Source of the DNA: Phycisphaerae bacterium | Lineage (GTDB): Bacteria; Planctomycetota; Phycisphaerae; UBA1845; UTPLA1 | Assembly: GCA_035275405.1 (NCBI GenBank) | Contig: DATEMU010000003.1 | Coordinates: 558,001 to 622,000 of the forward strand | Direction: 5' to 3' | DNA length: 64,000 nt | Shown: positions 1 to 8,679 of the stretch, in pieces | Position numbering within the stretch: position 1 is the first letter of the stretch | How the letters are laid out: each line of letters opens with the position of its first letter | Position numbers and translations under genes: made by a program | Notes under the pieces: model-generated | Seen by the model: only the letters and a program-made list of their open reading frames with translations | Told to the model about the DNA's origin: nothing | The model's database searches: none

Positions 1-589
1 GCTCGGTTTTGCGGACGACGCTGCCGCACTCCGGACAGATGCCGCTGACGTTACCGGTCAGGTCGTAACCGCAGGTCAGGCAAAGGTACGGCGAAAGTCG
101 GCGGACGACATCATCATCCTTCACGCCCATGAACCCGACTCGCAGACCGGCGCGCCGTAGCACACGCGTGGCCCGATTATTGATGTAAAGCAGGACCAGG
201 AAATTGACCATCGGCATCCAACAGGTCAGGACAAAGAGGATGATGAGCGCGGCGCGGTGGGGGAGCGCCGCGCTCATCCAGATTGTGGCAAGCACCACTG
301 CAAGAAGCGTTCCCACCCAGATGACGCCCGCGCCCATTACGAAAACCATGTTGACGCCGGATTGGCTGAGGGCGGCGATCATGAAGATATAACTCGCGAC
401 GCACGCCAGGGTCATCCAAAGGAGCCAACGTTGACGCCGCGCGATGCTCCGCATTTCGTTCCCGCCCGCCAATTCCACTTCCCATTGCCGGTCGGCAGCG
501 GCGTGAAATCCGCACACCGGGCACGGTGCCTCGATGGACCGTGGATCGAGGGATGAGTGCTTGCAGGTAGGGCAAATAAACCGGGGCAT
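1..589 (-). CDS. Zinc-ribbon membrane protein, C-terminus cut by window edge
   Basis: The frame is open from an ATG at 587-589 to the first base of the window, so the gene continues outside. The N-terminus is a zinc ribbon (CPTC near residue 6, CPVCG near residue 24). Three or so hydrophobic segments follow, then a second ribbon of the form CLTCGYDLTGN...CPECG. The same C-terminal ribbon occurs at 24.7 and 25.6 kb. The architecture, ribbon plus transmembrane helices plus ribbon, suggests a small inner-membrane protein; I do not know its function. Overlapping open frames on both strands were judged shadows because only this frame has paired CxxC motifs and membrane segments. Confidence 0.75.
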   Translation of the reverse strand, partial: MPRFICPTCKHSSLDPRSIEAPCPVCGFHAAADRQWEVELAGGNEMRSIARRQRWLLWMTLACVASYIFMIAALSQSGVNMVFVMGAGVIWVGTLLAVVLATIWMSAALPHRAALIILFVLTCWMPMVNFLVLLYINNRATRVLRRAGLRVGFMGVKDDDVVRRLSPYLCLTCGYDLTGNVSGICPECGSVVRKTE

Positions 590-626
590 GACGTTCTCGC
601 CGGGTGTCGCCATTATGGCGGAGAAT

Positions 627-1529
627 TCATTGGGCGTCGCCTTCCAGTTCCTCAATTGTTCTCGGCCAATCTTCCTTGAGCAATCGTGAAAGCGACCGAT
701 CCGCCAGGACGCGCCCCTCCGTCTGGCATCGCGGGCAATAGTTCGTCTCATTTTCCGCGTATCGGATCCGCTGCACTTTCGTTCCGCACGCCGGGCAGGG
801 TTTTCCAAAACGGCCATGCACCGCGAAATCCGGCCGGAAGGCCGTGATCTCGCCGGGACCGGGAAAGCGTTCGCCAAACTCTTTCAGGAGCACATCCGTC
901 CATTGCCGAAGCGTCGATTGGGTGACGCGATAGAGCCGCGCGATCTCTTCCCCGGTCAGTCTCTGCGTCAGCTTGACCGGCGACAATCCCGCCGCATGGA
1001 GAATCTCGTCGGAATAGGCGTTTCCAATGCCCGCGAAGAGACGCGGATCGGTCAGCGATCGTTTCACCGTATGGTTTTCACGAACGAGCCGATCATGAAA
1101 CGTGGCCGCATCCACCTCAAACGGCTCAATACCACCCGGGTCATGTGCCGCCAGCGCCGTTTGGCCCCGTACGAGATGGATAGACGCCCTTTTCTTCTTG
1201 CTCGCCTCCGTCAATAGAAGTGTTCCCCTGGGGAAATGCATCGCCGCGAGGGATATCTTGCGCGGCGGCCTCGTCTGACGCGGTTCCCAGCGGAGCCGCC
1301 CGGCGATCATCAGATGCAGGATCAGGAAAAGGTCTTCGTCCAGCGCGAGGACCAGCCGCTTTCCGATCCGGCGAATATCTTGAACCCGTTTCCCATCGAC
1401 CGCCTCAATTGGCGGCTCGTAAGTCCGCACGACGAACGGGCTGATGATCCGAAACCGCGTCAGTCGTTCCCCGACGATGCGTCGACGCAGGCCCTCTCGA
1501 TAGACCTCGATGTCGGGAAGCTCGGGCAT
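627..1529 (-). CDS. Fpg/Nei-family DNA glycosylase
   Basis: A 300-residue protein beginning MPELPDIEVY, the hallmark N-terminus of formamidopyrimidine-DNA glycosylase and endonuclease VIII. The exposed Pro2 is the catalytic nucleophile in this family and Glu3 assists; the GKRL segment near residue 57 supplies the conserved beta-lysine. The C-terminus has a four-Cys zinc finger (CPACG ... CPRCQ). It would excise oxidised bases in base-excision repair in the cytoplasm. The finger is followed by about 35 extra residues and lacks the canonical ending of E. coli Fpg, so assignment to Fpg rather than Nei is left open. The CBS-protein gene lies just upstream on the same strand, 52 bases away. Confidence 0.9.
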   Translation of the reverse strand: MPELPDIEVYREGLRRRIVGERLTRFRIISPFVVRTYEPPIEAVDGKRVQDIRRIGKRLVLALDEDLFLILHLMIAGRLRWEPRQTRPPRKISLAAMHFPRGTLLLTEASKKKRASIHLVRGQTALAAHDPGGIEPFEVDAATFHDRLVRENHTVKRSLTDPRLFAGIGNAYSDEILHAAGLSPVKLTQRLTGEEIARLYRVTQSTLRQWTDVLLKEFGERFPGPGEITAFRPDFAVHGRFGKPCPACGTKVQRIRYAENETNYCPRCQTEGRVLADRSLSRLLKEDWPRTIEELEGDAQ

Positions 1530-1581
1530 GACGAATGGAGGGGACTCGGGCCGCGACCAGAAAACGTGAATAAGAGAACGG

Positions 1582-2016
1582 TTACCTCGGCCCCTGCATG
1601 TATTCGTGAAGATACTTGATCGTCTCTTCCGATTCCTGCAGTTCCTGCGCGAGAATGTCCCCGCTGGAGACCATGCCGACGAGCTTGCCGCCCTCCACGA
1701 CGGGAAGGTGCCGAAGCTTGTGCCGCGTCATGACGCTGCGGCAGGCGTCGATCGTTGTGTTCTGCACGCAGAAGGCCACCTTGTCCGTCATGACCTCGTG
1801 GACTTTGGTCTTTTTGGGATCGCGCTCGGCGCCGGCCACGCGATTCATCACGTCGCGCTCCGTGAAGATTCCGGCGATCCGGCCTTCCTGCATCACCACG
1901 ACCGCGCCGATCCGCCGTTCGTTCATCAGGCGGATCGCCTCAAAGACCGTCGCGTCGCGCTCGACCGTGGCCACGTCGTGGCCCTTTTTGTTCAGCAGAT
2001 CGCGAACCAGTGACAT
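1582..2016 (-). CDS. Two-CBS-domain protein
   Basis: A 144-residue soluble protein made almost entirely of two CBS motifs, one at about residues 8-65 and one at 72-132. Each ends in the typical strand-helix pattern (GAVVVMQEGRIAGIFTERD; HLPVVEGGKLVGMVSSGD). Pairs of CBS domains usually bind adenine nucleotides and act as energy sensors. No catalytic domain is attached, so a partner is unknown. It lies between the DNA glycosylase and the FHA-GAF kinase on the same strand and could be co-transcribed with either. Similar stand-alone CBS proteins are common and often annotated as stress-related; that is not shown here. Confidence 0.9.
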   Translation of the reverse strand: MSLVRDLLNKKGHDVATVERDATVFEAIRLMNERRIGAVVVMQEGRIAGIFTERDVMNRVAGAERDPKKTKVHEVMTDKVAFCVQNTTIDACRSVMTRHKLRHLPVVEGGKLVGMVSSGDILAQELQESEETIKYLHEYMQGPR

Positions 2017-2099
2017 GGCACACCTCGTCTTCGTCCGGCCCGATGTCCGAGAGATTATATCGAGCTCGGTTCGATTGCCAGCGGGTGCGACAAACGGAA

Positions 2100-3788
2100 T
2101 TAGGTATCGTCCGGCGCATACGCCGGGCCGTGCGTGGCCGCGCTATCCACGCCCGGTGTCGGGTTGACGGGCAGGCGGACGCGGATCAACGTGCCTTCCC
2201 CCGCCATTGACGTCACTTCGATCCGCCCGCCATGTTCGTCCACAATCTTCCGGGCCACCGCCAGGCCCAAACCGGTACCCCCATGGCCTTTGGTTGAGTA
2301 AAAAGCGTCGAAGATCCGATCGCGCATCTCCTCGGGAATGCCCGGCCCGTTGTCCCCCACACTGAGCACGACCCATTGGCCGGTCGGATCGAGCGCCGTC
2401 TTGACTTGCACGACCCCGGTCGTCTTGGGCACCGCGTCGATCGCGTTGGCGACGATATTGAGCGCGACCTGATGAATGCCGTCCTCGTCCATGGGGACCG
2501 CGGGGACCATTTCATTCAATTCGCCCTTGACCAGCACGGCCTTGTCGTCCGCCCGCCGCTGGACGAGTTTGAGCACGTCCGCCACGACGGAGTTGAGCTG
2601 CACTGGCGCGCGGCGGGGCGTGCGCTGCTTGGCGAAGGCCAGCATATTCATCGTCAGCGAATAGATCTTGTCGAGGTTCCGCTGAAAGATCTGCCAGCCC
2701 TGATCCACGGTCGGCAGCGCCTGTTTGGACAGCCCCATTTCAATAATGTCGCTGCCGCCGCTCATGCCCTGCAGGATGTTCTTGATGTAATGCGACAGCG
2801 CCGCCACGGTCTCGCCGGTGGCCGCAAGCCGTTCCGTGCGCATTCGTTCGTTGACCAGGCGCACATCCTCCAGCGCCAAGCCGGCCATCTGGCCGATCGC
2901 GGCGACCAGACGTAGCTGTTCTTCCGTATGAATATGCGTGGCCATCGCGCATTCGATATACAGCACCCCGAGTATTTGTTCCCGCGAAACCAGGGGCACG
3001 CAAATCACCGAGCGAAGGCCGATGTTTTGCGACGCGCTCGCCCGTTCGAGTCCGCTGAAGCGCGCGTCACTGGTGGCGTTTGACGCCAGAATGCCTTCCT
3101 TCCGCTCGATGACGTGGTCCAGAATCGCCTTGTTGGCCCGGATCTTCTCCGGCGCGTCGTTGCGCTGCCGCACAACCTCCGTTTCAAACGTGCCGGTCTG
3201 CGGATCTTTGATGAGTACGAATCCGCGATCGGCCGGGACTTCTTCGAACAGGATGTCCAGAACGCGCTCCGCAAGTTGTTGCGGCGTGACCACGGCGGAA
3301 ACCGCGTCCAGTAACGCCGACATGACCCGCCACGAGCGCACCGCCTCGGCCGCCGCCGGAGAGGCCAGGATCATGCTGTCCTCGCTCCCGGCGACGGAGC
3401 CGATAATTGAGGCATCGCCGCGATCGCCGCCGGCCTCCAGATCGACCAGTTCACCGGCAATGGGCGCCGTCCGCTTCGACGGGTCGACGACCGCGTCTTC
3501 GCTGCTATCCCAGACCAGGATCGTGCCGCCCATGCGGATTTGATCGCCGTGCCGCAGGCGTGTCGGCCGCTCCAGACGCCGGGAATTCAGGTACGTCCCG
3601 TTCGCGCTGCGATGATCTTCGAGCGTCCAACCCCGGCCGGTGGGAAGAATCTCGGCGTGCCGCCGCGAAACGGTATAGTCCGTGAGCGCGATCTGTTCGC
3701 TCGCGCGCCCGAGAAGGATTGACGCCCCATCCACGGTCTTGTATCGCAGCCCCTTGTCGGGGCCTTGGATCACCAGGAGGCTGGGCAA
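2100..3788 (-). CDS. FHA-GAF sensor histidine kinase
   Basis: 562 residues. Residues 1-95 form an FHA domain (GRAS...SRRHAEI...NGTYLNSRRL), which binds phosphothreonine. About 155-310 is a GAF sensor domain. The phosphoacceptor helix contains ALSHYIKN with His333. The ATPase domain has an N-box around Asn444-Asn448, DNGPGIP at 479-485 and a GTGLGLA lid near 504-510. There are no transmembrane segments, so it should be a cytoplasmic kinase. The FHA domain suggests input from Ser/Thr phosphorylation, linking two phospho-signalling systems. No response regulator gene is nearby, so the output partner is unknown. Confidence 0.92.
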   Translation of the reverse strand: MPSLLVIQGPDKGLRYKTVDGASILLGRASEQIALTDYTVSRRHAEILPTGRGWTLEDHRSANGTYLNSRRLERPTRLRHGDQIRMGGTILVWDSSEDAVVDPSKRTAPIAGELVDLEAGGDRGDASIIGSVAGSEDSMILASPAAAEAVRSWRVMSALLDAVSAVVTPQQLAERVLDILFEEVPADRGFVLIKDPQTGTFETEVVRQRNDAPEKIRANKAILDHVIERKEGILASNATSDARFSGLERASASQNIGLRSVICVPLVSREQILGVLYIECAMATHIHTEEQLRLVAAIGQMAGLALEDVRLVNERMRTERLAATGETVAALSHYIKNILQGMSGGSDIIEMGLSKQALPTVDQGWQIFQRNLDKIYSLTMNMLAFAKQRTPRRAPVQLNSVVADVLKLVQRRADDKAVLVKGELNEMVPAVPMDEDGIHQVALNIVANAIDAVPKTTGVVQVKTALDPTGQWVVLSVGDNGPGIPEEMRDRIFDAFYSTKGHGGTGLGLAVARKIVDEHGGRIEVTSMAGEGTLIRVRLPVNPTPGVDSAATHGPAYAPDDT

Positions 3789-4087
3789 CTTAACATGCTC
3801 CGGTCATTAGAGTCCGCGAACCCGCACTCGACAGAGCGCCAAAGGCCATCGGTTTGGCGACGGCCGAACTGAAGTGTCGGCGGCCAAGACAGCCCCGTCA
3901 GATCTGTCGTTGGGTGGGGCTCGATCGGGTCAACTCCACCAAAAAGTCTAGCCCGTTGACACGAGGGGGTCAAACCGGTTGCCAGCGCGGCGCCGGGGCG
4001 CTACGATGGCCGGCCGAGTCGGCGGCTTATCGGCCTGATGGGAGAGATTCCCCGCCACGCGCACGGAAACCAGGACCGGCCCGGCAA
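3789..4087. other. Intergenic stretch with TTGAC/GTCAA half-sites
   Basis: About 300 bases between the divergent kinase gene and the small gene at 4088. An upstream extension of the latter frame to 3854 exists but its residues look non-coding (Arg/Pro-rich, no family features). TTGACA at 3956-3961 is followed by GGTCAA, giving a short inverted repeat that could be a promoter or operator. No RNA gene was recognised. Confidence 0.35.
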
Positions 4088-4501
4088 ATGTCTCGAATTA
4101 CGGAAATTGAACGAAAGCGGTTGCAATCAGCCATTCTGGAGCACGATTTCCTCCATCGCGTCTTGAGGCAGATCGAACGCCTTCATCGTGTCGTCTTTCA
4201 CGAGCAAACCCGGCATCTGGATCGGCAGTACATCCGAGCGTCGGCCGAGGAAATCCTGATCGCCGACCTCGTCAACCGCCACGAAGGCAATTTTGACAGC
4301 ATTTATTTTGCATTGCGAAAGGCCGAAGATTCGGGCCGCTCCTGGGAACAGGCCATCAGCGAATACGCGGCCTACGCACACAATTACTTCACCACGCCGC
4401 TCGGCGTGGTCATGCGCCGCGATCTCTTCGGCGACGATTGCCATTTCGTCACGCCGGCGGCCGGGAAGCTGGCCGGCCCCCACAGCAAGTCGACATCATA
4501 A
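4088..4501 (+). CDS. Hypothetical cytoplasmic protein
   Basis: 137 residues from ATG 4088, beginning MSRITEIERKR. It has no signal peptide or membrane helix and is rich in charged helical segments; I recognise no family. The upstream-extended frame from 3854 reads as low-complexity Arg/Pro sequence and was trimmed. The reverse-strand frame at 4127-4483 is probably its shadow. It stands alone, with a possible promoter at 3956. Confidence 0.55.
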   Translation: MSRITEIERKRLQSAILEHDFLHRVLRQIERLHRVVFHEQTRHLDRQYIRASAEEILIADLVNRHEGNFDSIYFALRKAEDSGRSWEQAISEYAAYAHNYFTTPLGVVMRRDLFGDDCHFVTPAAGKLAGPHSKSTS

Positions 4502-4779
4502 TCACCACTTCACGGGGCGCCGGCCGACTTGGTCAACTACCGGCGCCTTGAAGATTATTCCCATTGCGCGGGGGCGCGTTCGGGGTTTTCACCAGGGTAA
4601 TGCCCATTCTCCGCCGCGAGCGTCGCTTCACCACCCGGAGATGGGCTGACAGCAAGTTCAGAGTCGCGCGCACCGGCCGAACCGCGAAACCCCGGGAATA
4701 AACTTGGAAGGTCGGCGGAATGTCGGGCCCGGAGAAATGTCAACTTTGTGAGCGGGACAGGCCTTTGGGAGAAAAATTT

Positions 4780-5853
4780 ATGATTACCCGCAGATCCCTC
4801 AAGACAGGACCCCTGGCGTTGCGCTCGTGGAGCGCTGTCTTCGCGACATCTTTGTGCCTTTTGGGCGCCTGGATGGCCGCGTGCGATATCATGCCCGTGC
4901 CTCCCCCAGTCGAGCCGGATCCGTTTAGCGGCCGCGCGGGAATCTTCCGGGCCACGATTAACGGCGTCGAACACAGCCTGGTCGATACCGGTCCGCTTCC
5001 CGCGGAAGGCGGCGCCCTCGAAGAGTCGGCGTTGGATGCCAACATCGCCGGCATTGTCACGGCGCAAATCCTCCATGCCTCCGTCATTGCCGAGGGATCA
5101 AAGGTCGAAGCGGAAGCCTCCGTCGCCGACTTCGATCTGAACGTAGAGGACCACAACATCTCCTTGGGCTTTTTCATTTCCCGGGCGTCCGCCGAATGCC
5201 AGGGGGGGCAACCCGTCGTTGCCGGGAGCACCGAGATCGTCGAGCTGGTCGTCGACGGAAATGCCGTATCGGCCTCCGGTACGCCGAACCAAATCTATAC
5301 GATCAATGACATCAACGGCGTCGAGGTCGGCCGCATCACCATCAACGAGCAGGTGTCCACCATCGATGGGGACATCGGCGACATGACCGTCAACGCCTTG
5401 CACATCGTGATCCACGGCAAGGCCGACATCGTCGTCGGCAATGCCCACGCCGATATCAAGTGCATCGCCGCGCCGCCCCCGCCTCCTCCGGGCGACGACT
5501 TTGTCACCGGCGGCGGGTTCATTGACACGACTCCGACGGGCTCTTTTGCCAACTTCGGCGTGGCCGGCGGCACCCGCGGCGGCGTGCTCTTCGGACACCT
5601 CGTCTATATCGATCATGGCACGGACCTCAAGGTCAAGGGGACCGGCATCACCGCGTACACCGTCGTGGATGCCACGACCCGCCGGATCGAAGGTCCTTGT
5701 GAGATCAATCAAGTCGCCGGCGCCACGTTTGTCGTGGAGGTCGCCGACAATGGCGAGCCCGGGATCGATGATACGTTCATGATCACGCTCTCCAACGGCT
5801 ATACCGCCACCGGTACGCTCGTCGGCGGGAACATTCAACTGCACGATCAATAG
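4780..5853 (+). CDS. Choice-of-anchor P family lipoprotein
   Basis: 357 residues from ATG 4780, chosen because a GGGAGAAAAA ribosome-binding stretch lies just upstream and a signal peptide then starts cleanly (MITRRSLKTG...). A hydrophobic segment ends in AAC, a plausible lipobox, at about residue 35. The middle carries VNALHI...ADIVVGNAHADIKC, typical of choice-of-anchor P proteins. A short polyproline linker leads into a C-terminal FVTGGGFI...YIDHG...VEVADNGEPG...GGNIQLH module seen after such anchors in secreted proteins. It is predicted to be exported and lipid-anchored; its ligand is unknown. Confidence 0.85.
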   Translation: MITRRSLKTGPLALRSWSAVFATSLCLLGAWMAACDIMPVPPPVEPDPFSGRAGIFRATINGVEHSLVDTGPLPAEGGALEESALDANIAGIVTAQILHASVIAEGSKVEAEASVADFDLNVEDHNISLGFFISRASAECQGGQPVVAGSTEIVELVVDGNAVSASGTPNQIYTINDINGVEVGRITINEQVSTIDGDIGDMTVNALHIVIHGKADIVVGNAHADIKCIAAPPPPPPGDDFVTGGGFIDTTPTGSFANFGVAGGTRGGVLFGHLVYIDHGTDLKVKGTGITAYTVVDATTRRIEGPCEINQVAGATFVVEVADNGEPGIDDTFMITLSNGYTATGTLVGGNIQLHDQ

Positions 5854-5890
5854 AACGAAGCCTCCCCCCGTTGGGCCGGATAGGGACATC

Positions 5891-5925
5891 GCAGCCCCCG
5901 TCACCGCAAGGTGGCGGGGGCCTGC
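5891..5925. terminator. Strong hairpin between convergent genes
   Basis: An 11-bp stem (CCCCCGTCACC with GGTGGCGGGGG, one G-U wobble) is capped by a GCAA tetraloop and flanked by GCAG/CTGC. It lies between the ends of the lipoprotein gene and the convergent gene at 5927. There is no U-tract, so it may be a bidirectional or mRNA-stabilising hairpin rather than a classic terminator. Confidence 0.6.
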
Positions 5926-5926
5926 G

Positions 5927-6415
5927 TTACTTGATGAACGGCCCAAACGCGCGGTCATAGCCTTCGAGCATCTGCCGCGTCTTGCTGCGTACGGCGGGGT
6001 CCGACAATTCGTTGAGATCGCGCAGCTCGAACGCCGTCGCAAAGTAGAAGTACTTCATCTCCTCGCGGAAGTGCTCCACCGTCGGCTCCAGCCATTCCAG
6101 GCCGGCTTCGTGGAAGCCCATCTCCACGAACTCGCTCATCGTATCGCCCGACTCCTCGATCCTCTCTTCGAAGTCCTCGCTCTTCCATCGATCGTCCGTC
6201 AGGACGCCGACCCGTACTTGCGGTATCAGCGGCCGGACCGCGATCTCGAACCAGACGTGTTCGTTGACGGACGACCGCCAGCGCGTCGCCAGCGTCGAGC
6301 CGTCCTCACGATCGTGCCGATGCGAGCCGGCGAATCGTTCATCCCTCGCCAGGGCCGTTTCGAAGTGGACTCGAAATGCCTCGACCTTGTCTCGTTGTTC
6401 CGTCGTGACTGCCAT
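5927..6415 (-). CDS. Hypothetical protein, 162 residues
   Basis: The start is set at ATG 6415 (MAVTTEQRDKVEAF); the longer frame to 6505 adds residues that look non-coding. The protein is soluble, acidic and mixed alpha/beta, with no transmembrane segments and no motif I recognise. Aromatic stretches such as VWFEIAVRPL and MKYFYFAT suggest a folded domain. It is convergent with the lipoprotein gene and is followed upstream by the kinase-like gene on the same strand. Confidence 0.65.
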   Translation of the reverse strand: MAVTTEQRDKVEAFRVHFETALARDERFAGSHRHDREDGSTLATRWRSSVNEHVWFEIAVRPLIPQVRVGVLTDDRWKSEDFEERIEESGDTMSEFVEMGFHEAGLEWLEPTVEHFREEMKYFYFATAFELRDLNELSDPAVRSKTRQMLEGYDRAFGPFIK

Positions 6416-6467
6416 GCAGAGCCTATCCTGGGTAAGGGGTGAGTGGAGACCGACTCGCTTTCCTACC

Positions 6468-7256
6468 TCAACCCGGCGAGCGGACGCGGATGTCGTCACG
6501 GGCACCCAGCCATACCAGGACTTGCCTTCGCAAGAGGGTGAGCGGCCGGAATACCCATCGGTGCCATCGTATCCAAAACGGGGGGCGGCCGAAACGGTCG
6601 GCGTCGGCTCGGCTGAGCTGATCAGGCCGCAAGCGACGCCAGTGCTTGTAAAGATGGTACCGATCCGAGGCCCGAAGCATGTCCCCGATCAACCGAAGGA
6701 AAAGTGTCTGGCCGCCACGGTTGGCCGGCACATGCCAGGAAATCTGAAAGTCAATCAGATAGGGCCGCCCATCCTCGCCGAGCAGAACATTCTCGCGTTT
6801 CTCAAGGTCCACGTAGGCGATGTCGCGGTGATGCAGCGCTTCCAGAATGGCCGCCAATTGACCAAAGAACCGATCGCCCGGGGCGTCGTCCCTGGAAAGG
6901 GGTCGTCCCTCGACGTATTCGTGCGCGAAACCGGTCGGCCCCCATCTTCCCACGAACTTGGGCACGCCGGCGATTCCCTGAGCGTGTGTATACAAACGTA
7001 TCTCATGTTCTGTAAGTACTCTTCCCAACCATCTCAGCGGGATTCCAAAAACAGGCGCGATCCGTCCGATCTTAACCACAATTTTTTGTGCGCCCCCTTG
7101 ATACAACCCCGTCGCGGCGAAAAAATCGTGTTTAAACGTCCGTACCCGCTGGTAGCTCGACCCTCCGACCATCACCGACGCCGGCAAGTCCTCACCGGCC
7201 AGCGCACGGAGCCAGGCGGGGGAGTCGGCGTTGGTTTTTTGGTTGTCCGCGATCAT
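6468..7256 (-). CDS. Kinase-like protein (LPS/Kdo-kinase or RIO type)
   Basis: 262 residues from ATG 7256; an in-frame extension to 7358 is possible. A glycine-containing N-lobe is followed by VVKIG (probable ATP-binding Lys). The catalytic segment is YVDLEKRENVLL, equivalent to the HxDxxxxN loop, followed by YLIDFQ in place of DFG. This pattern is that of the WaaP/Kdo-kinase/RIO-like fold. It may phosphorylate a lipid-linked sugar or a protein; the substrate is unknown. The C-terminal part is Arg/Trp-rich and could sit at the membrane surface. Confidence 0.75.
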   Translation of the reverse strand: MIADNQKTNADSPAWLRALAGEDLPASVMVGGSSYQRVRTFKHDFFAATGLYQGGAQKIVVKIGRIAPVFGIPLRWLGRVLTEHEIRLYTHAQGIAGVPKFVGRWGPTGFAHEYVEGRPLSRDDAPGDRFFGQLAAILEALHHRDIAYVDLEKRENVLLGEDGRPYLIDFQISWHVPANRGGQTLFLRLIGDMLRASDRYHLYKHWRRLRPDQLSRADADRFGRPPFWIRWHRWVFRPLTLLRRQVLVWLGARDDIRVRSPG

Positions 7257-7424
7257 CGCACCGGATAGATTGTTAAGGCCCGTCCCCACGGGCGAGTGTG
7301 TTTGGTCATCCCGATCATGCCCAGCGGCATAAGCTTTAGTGGCGGCTCCAAAAGGCAATAGCTATTATCTGATATATCCGAATGGGGCCGATGCGCCCGT
7401 GCAACACAGCATCGGGAGAAAAAC

Positions 7425-7886
7425 ATGCTCCGCAAGAAAACAGCAGCGTACGCACTTCTCGCCGTTTACGAAATCGCCCAGCAACAGCAAGGCGCCGCCG
7501 ATCCGCTCGGCGTCCGCGCCGGCGACATCGCCCAGAAGCACAAGCTTCCCAAGGCCTATGCCGCCAAGATATTAAGCCAACTCGCCAGCGCCGGCGTGCT
7601 GCACTCCGATCGCGGCCCGCGCGGTGGCTTTAGACTGAGCCGCCCTGTGGAAAAGATATCACTCTTCGATGTCTTCCAGGGCGTCGGTGTCCTCTCGTCG
7701 CCGCGCTCGCGCGGCCCTATCGTCAAGGGTCTTCCGAATGCTGTCCAGTCGGTCCTCGATCGCACCGATCAGGAAGCCTCCAACGCCCTCCGCGACCTCT
7801 TCATGCGCACCACCCTCGCCGACCTCCTGAAATCATCCACCGTCAACACCCCGCCCATCCGCCAGCAGGTGCCGTCGCTGGTTTAG
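7425..7886 (+). CDS. Rrf2-family transcriptional regulator
   Basis: 153 residues. The N-terminal winged helix has the family pattern: AAYALLAVYEIA, AGDIAQKHKLPKAYAAKILSQL, and GPRGGFRLSRP. The Cys residues that bind an Fe-S cluster in IscR/NsrR-type members are absent; the protein has no cysteine at all. It is therefore likely to use another ligand or none. It is divergent from the kinase-like gene and convergent with the HEAT-repeat gene that ends the BMC-side cluster. Whether it regulates the BMC operon is unknown. Confidence 0.88.
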   Translation: MLRKKTAAYALLAVYEIAQQQQGAADPLGVRAGDIAQKHKLPKAYAAKILSQLASAGVLHSDRGPRGGFRLSRPVEKISLFDVFQGVGVLSSPRSRGPIVKGLPNAVQSVLDRTDQEASNALRDLFMRTTLADLLKSSTVNTPPIRQQVPSLV

Positions 7887-7930
7887 TAGCGTTTCCTCGA
7901 GCCACTGCTCATGTGTCGCGCAAAGTACCG

Positions 7931-8626
7931 TCAATTTCCGGATTGGCTCGTAGGGCGAGAGCTCGCGCCGCCTTCGCCGCCCTGCGGGTCGCGATAGTCC
8001 TCCACCGCCTCGACTGCCGACCAGTACGCCGCCTCCGCGTCGTACAAGTTGGATTCGCGGTTGGATTGCAACAACCGTTCCGCCGCCTCCGGGTTCTTTT
8101 CCTTGGCCCGGGCATAGTTCGCCTGAAAGATGTCGTCCATTTTCTTCCACGAGCGAAGCCGCTCGCCGACGATGTCGAAGATCACCCGCTCCACACCCCG
8201 CGCGTCCTTGGTCCGGTCGAAAAAGCGTTCGATAATCTCTGCCGGCGACTCAAAGAGAAGGTGCACGCCCCGCTCCATCCAATCGGGATCGGCCGTAGAG
8301 AGAAGCCTGACCGCCACCTCGACGCGGAGCGCCGGGTCCTTCGGCTTGCCCAGGAGCGCCACCACGCGGCTGGCGATTTCTTCGTCGGGATCGGCGATGT
8401 ACTCGATCAGTTCGACACTGACCGCGTCCCCCATCGCCGCCAATTGTCGGTGCGCCGATTCTCGCGCCTTGAAATCCGGCGATCCCAGTTCGGCCACCAG
8501 CCGTACGATCTCGGGGCGGCCGGCGGGTCGCGTTGCCGGCTGCGACGCCGGTTGAGACGTCGGTCCAAAGCCCGGCGGTATGACGGTCAGGGCCGAAACA
8601 ATGAAGAACGTGAAGGTAGCCTGCAT
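7931..8626 (-). CDS. Secreted HEAT-repeat-like protein
   Basis: 231 residues with a hydrophobic N-terminal segment (MQATFTFFIVSALTVI) that is a probable signal peptide, then a low-complexity SQPASQPATRPAG linker. The body begins LVAELGSPDFKARESAHRQLAAMGD, a typical HEAT/armadillo pair of helices, and continues as alpha-helical repeats. It ends in another Ser/Thr/Gln tail. The gene follows the DUF456 gene on the minus strand, downstream of the BMC operon. A role with the compartment is unlikely given the export signal. Confidence 0.7.
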   Translation of the reverse strand: MQATFTFFIVSALTVIPPGFGPTSQPASQPATRPAGRPEIVRLVAELGSPDFKARESAHRQLAAMGDAVSVELIEYIADPDEEIASRVVALLGKPKDPALRVEVAVRLLSTADPDWMERGVHLLFESPAEIIERFFDRTKDARGVERVIFDIVGERLRSWKKMDDIFQANYARAKEKNPEAAERLLQSNRESNLYDAEAAYWSAVEAVEDYRDPQGGEGGASSRPTSQSGN

Positions 8627-8679
8627 GGTGGAAGTAGTCCGATCCGCTCCCGGCGCGCCGGGATCGCGACTGCACTATC

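Noticed and set aside
177-575. 132-codon minus-strand frame near the window start
   Set aside because: It lies in another frame of the zinc-ribbon membrane protein, which has paired CxxC motifs and membrane helices.
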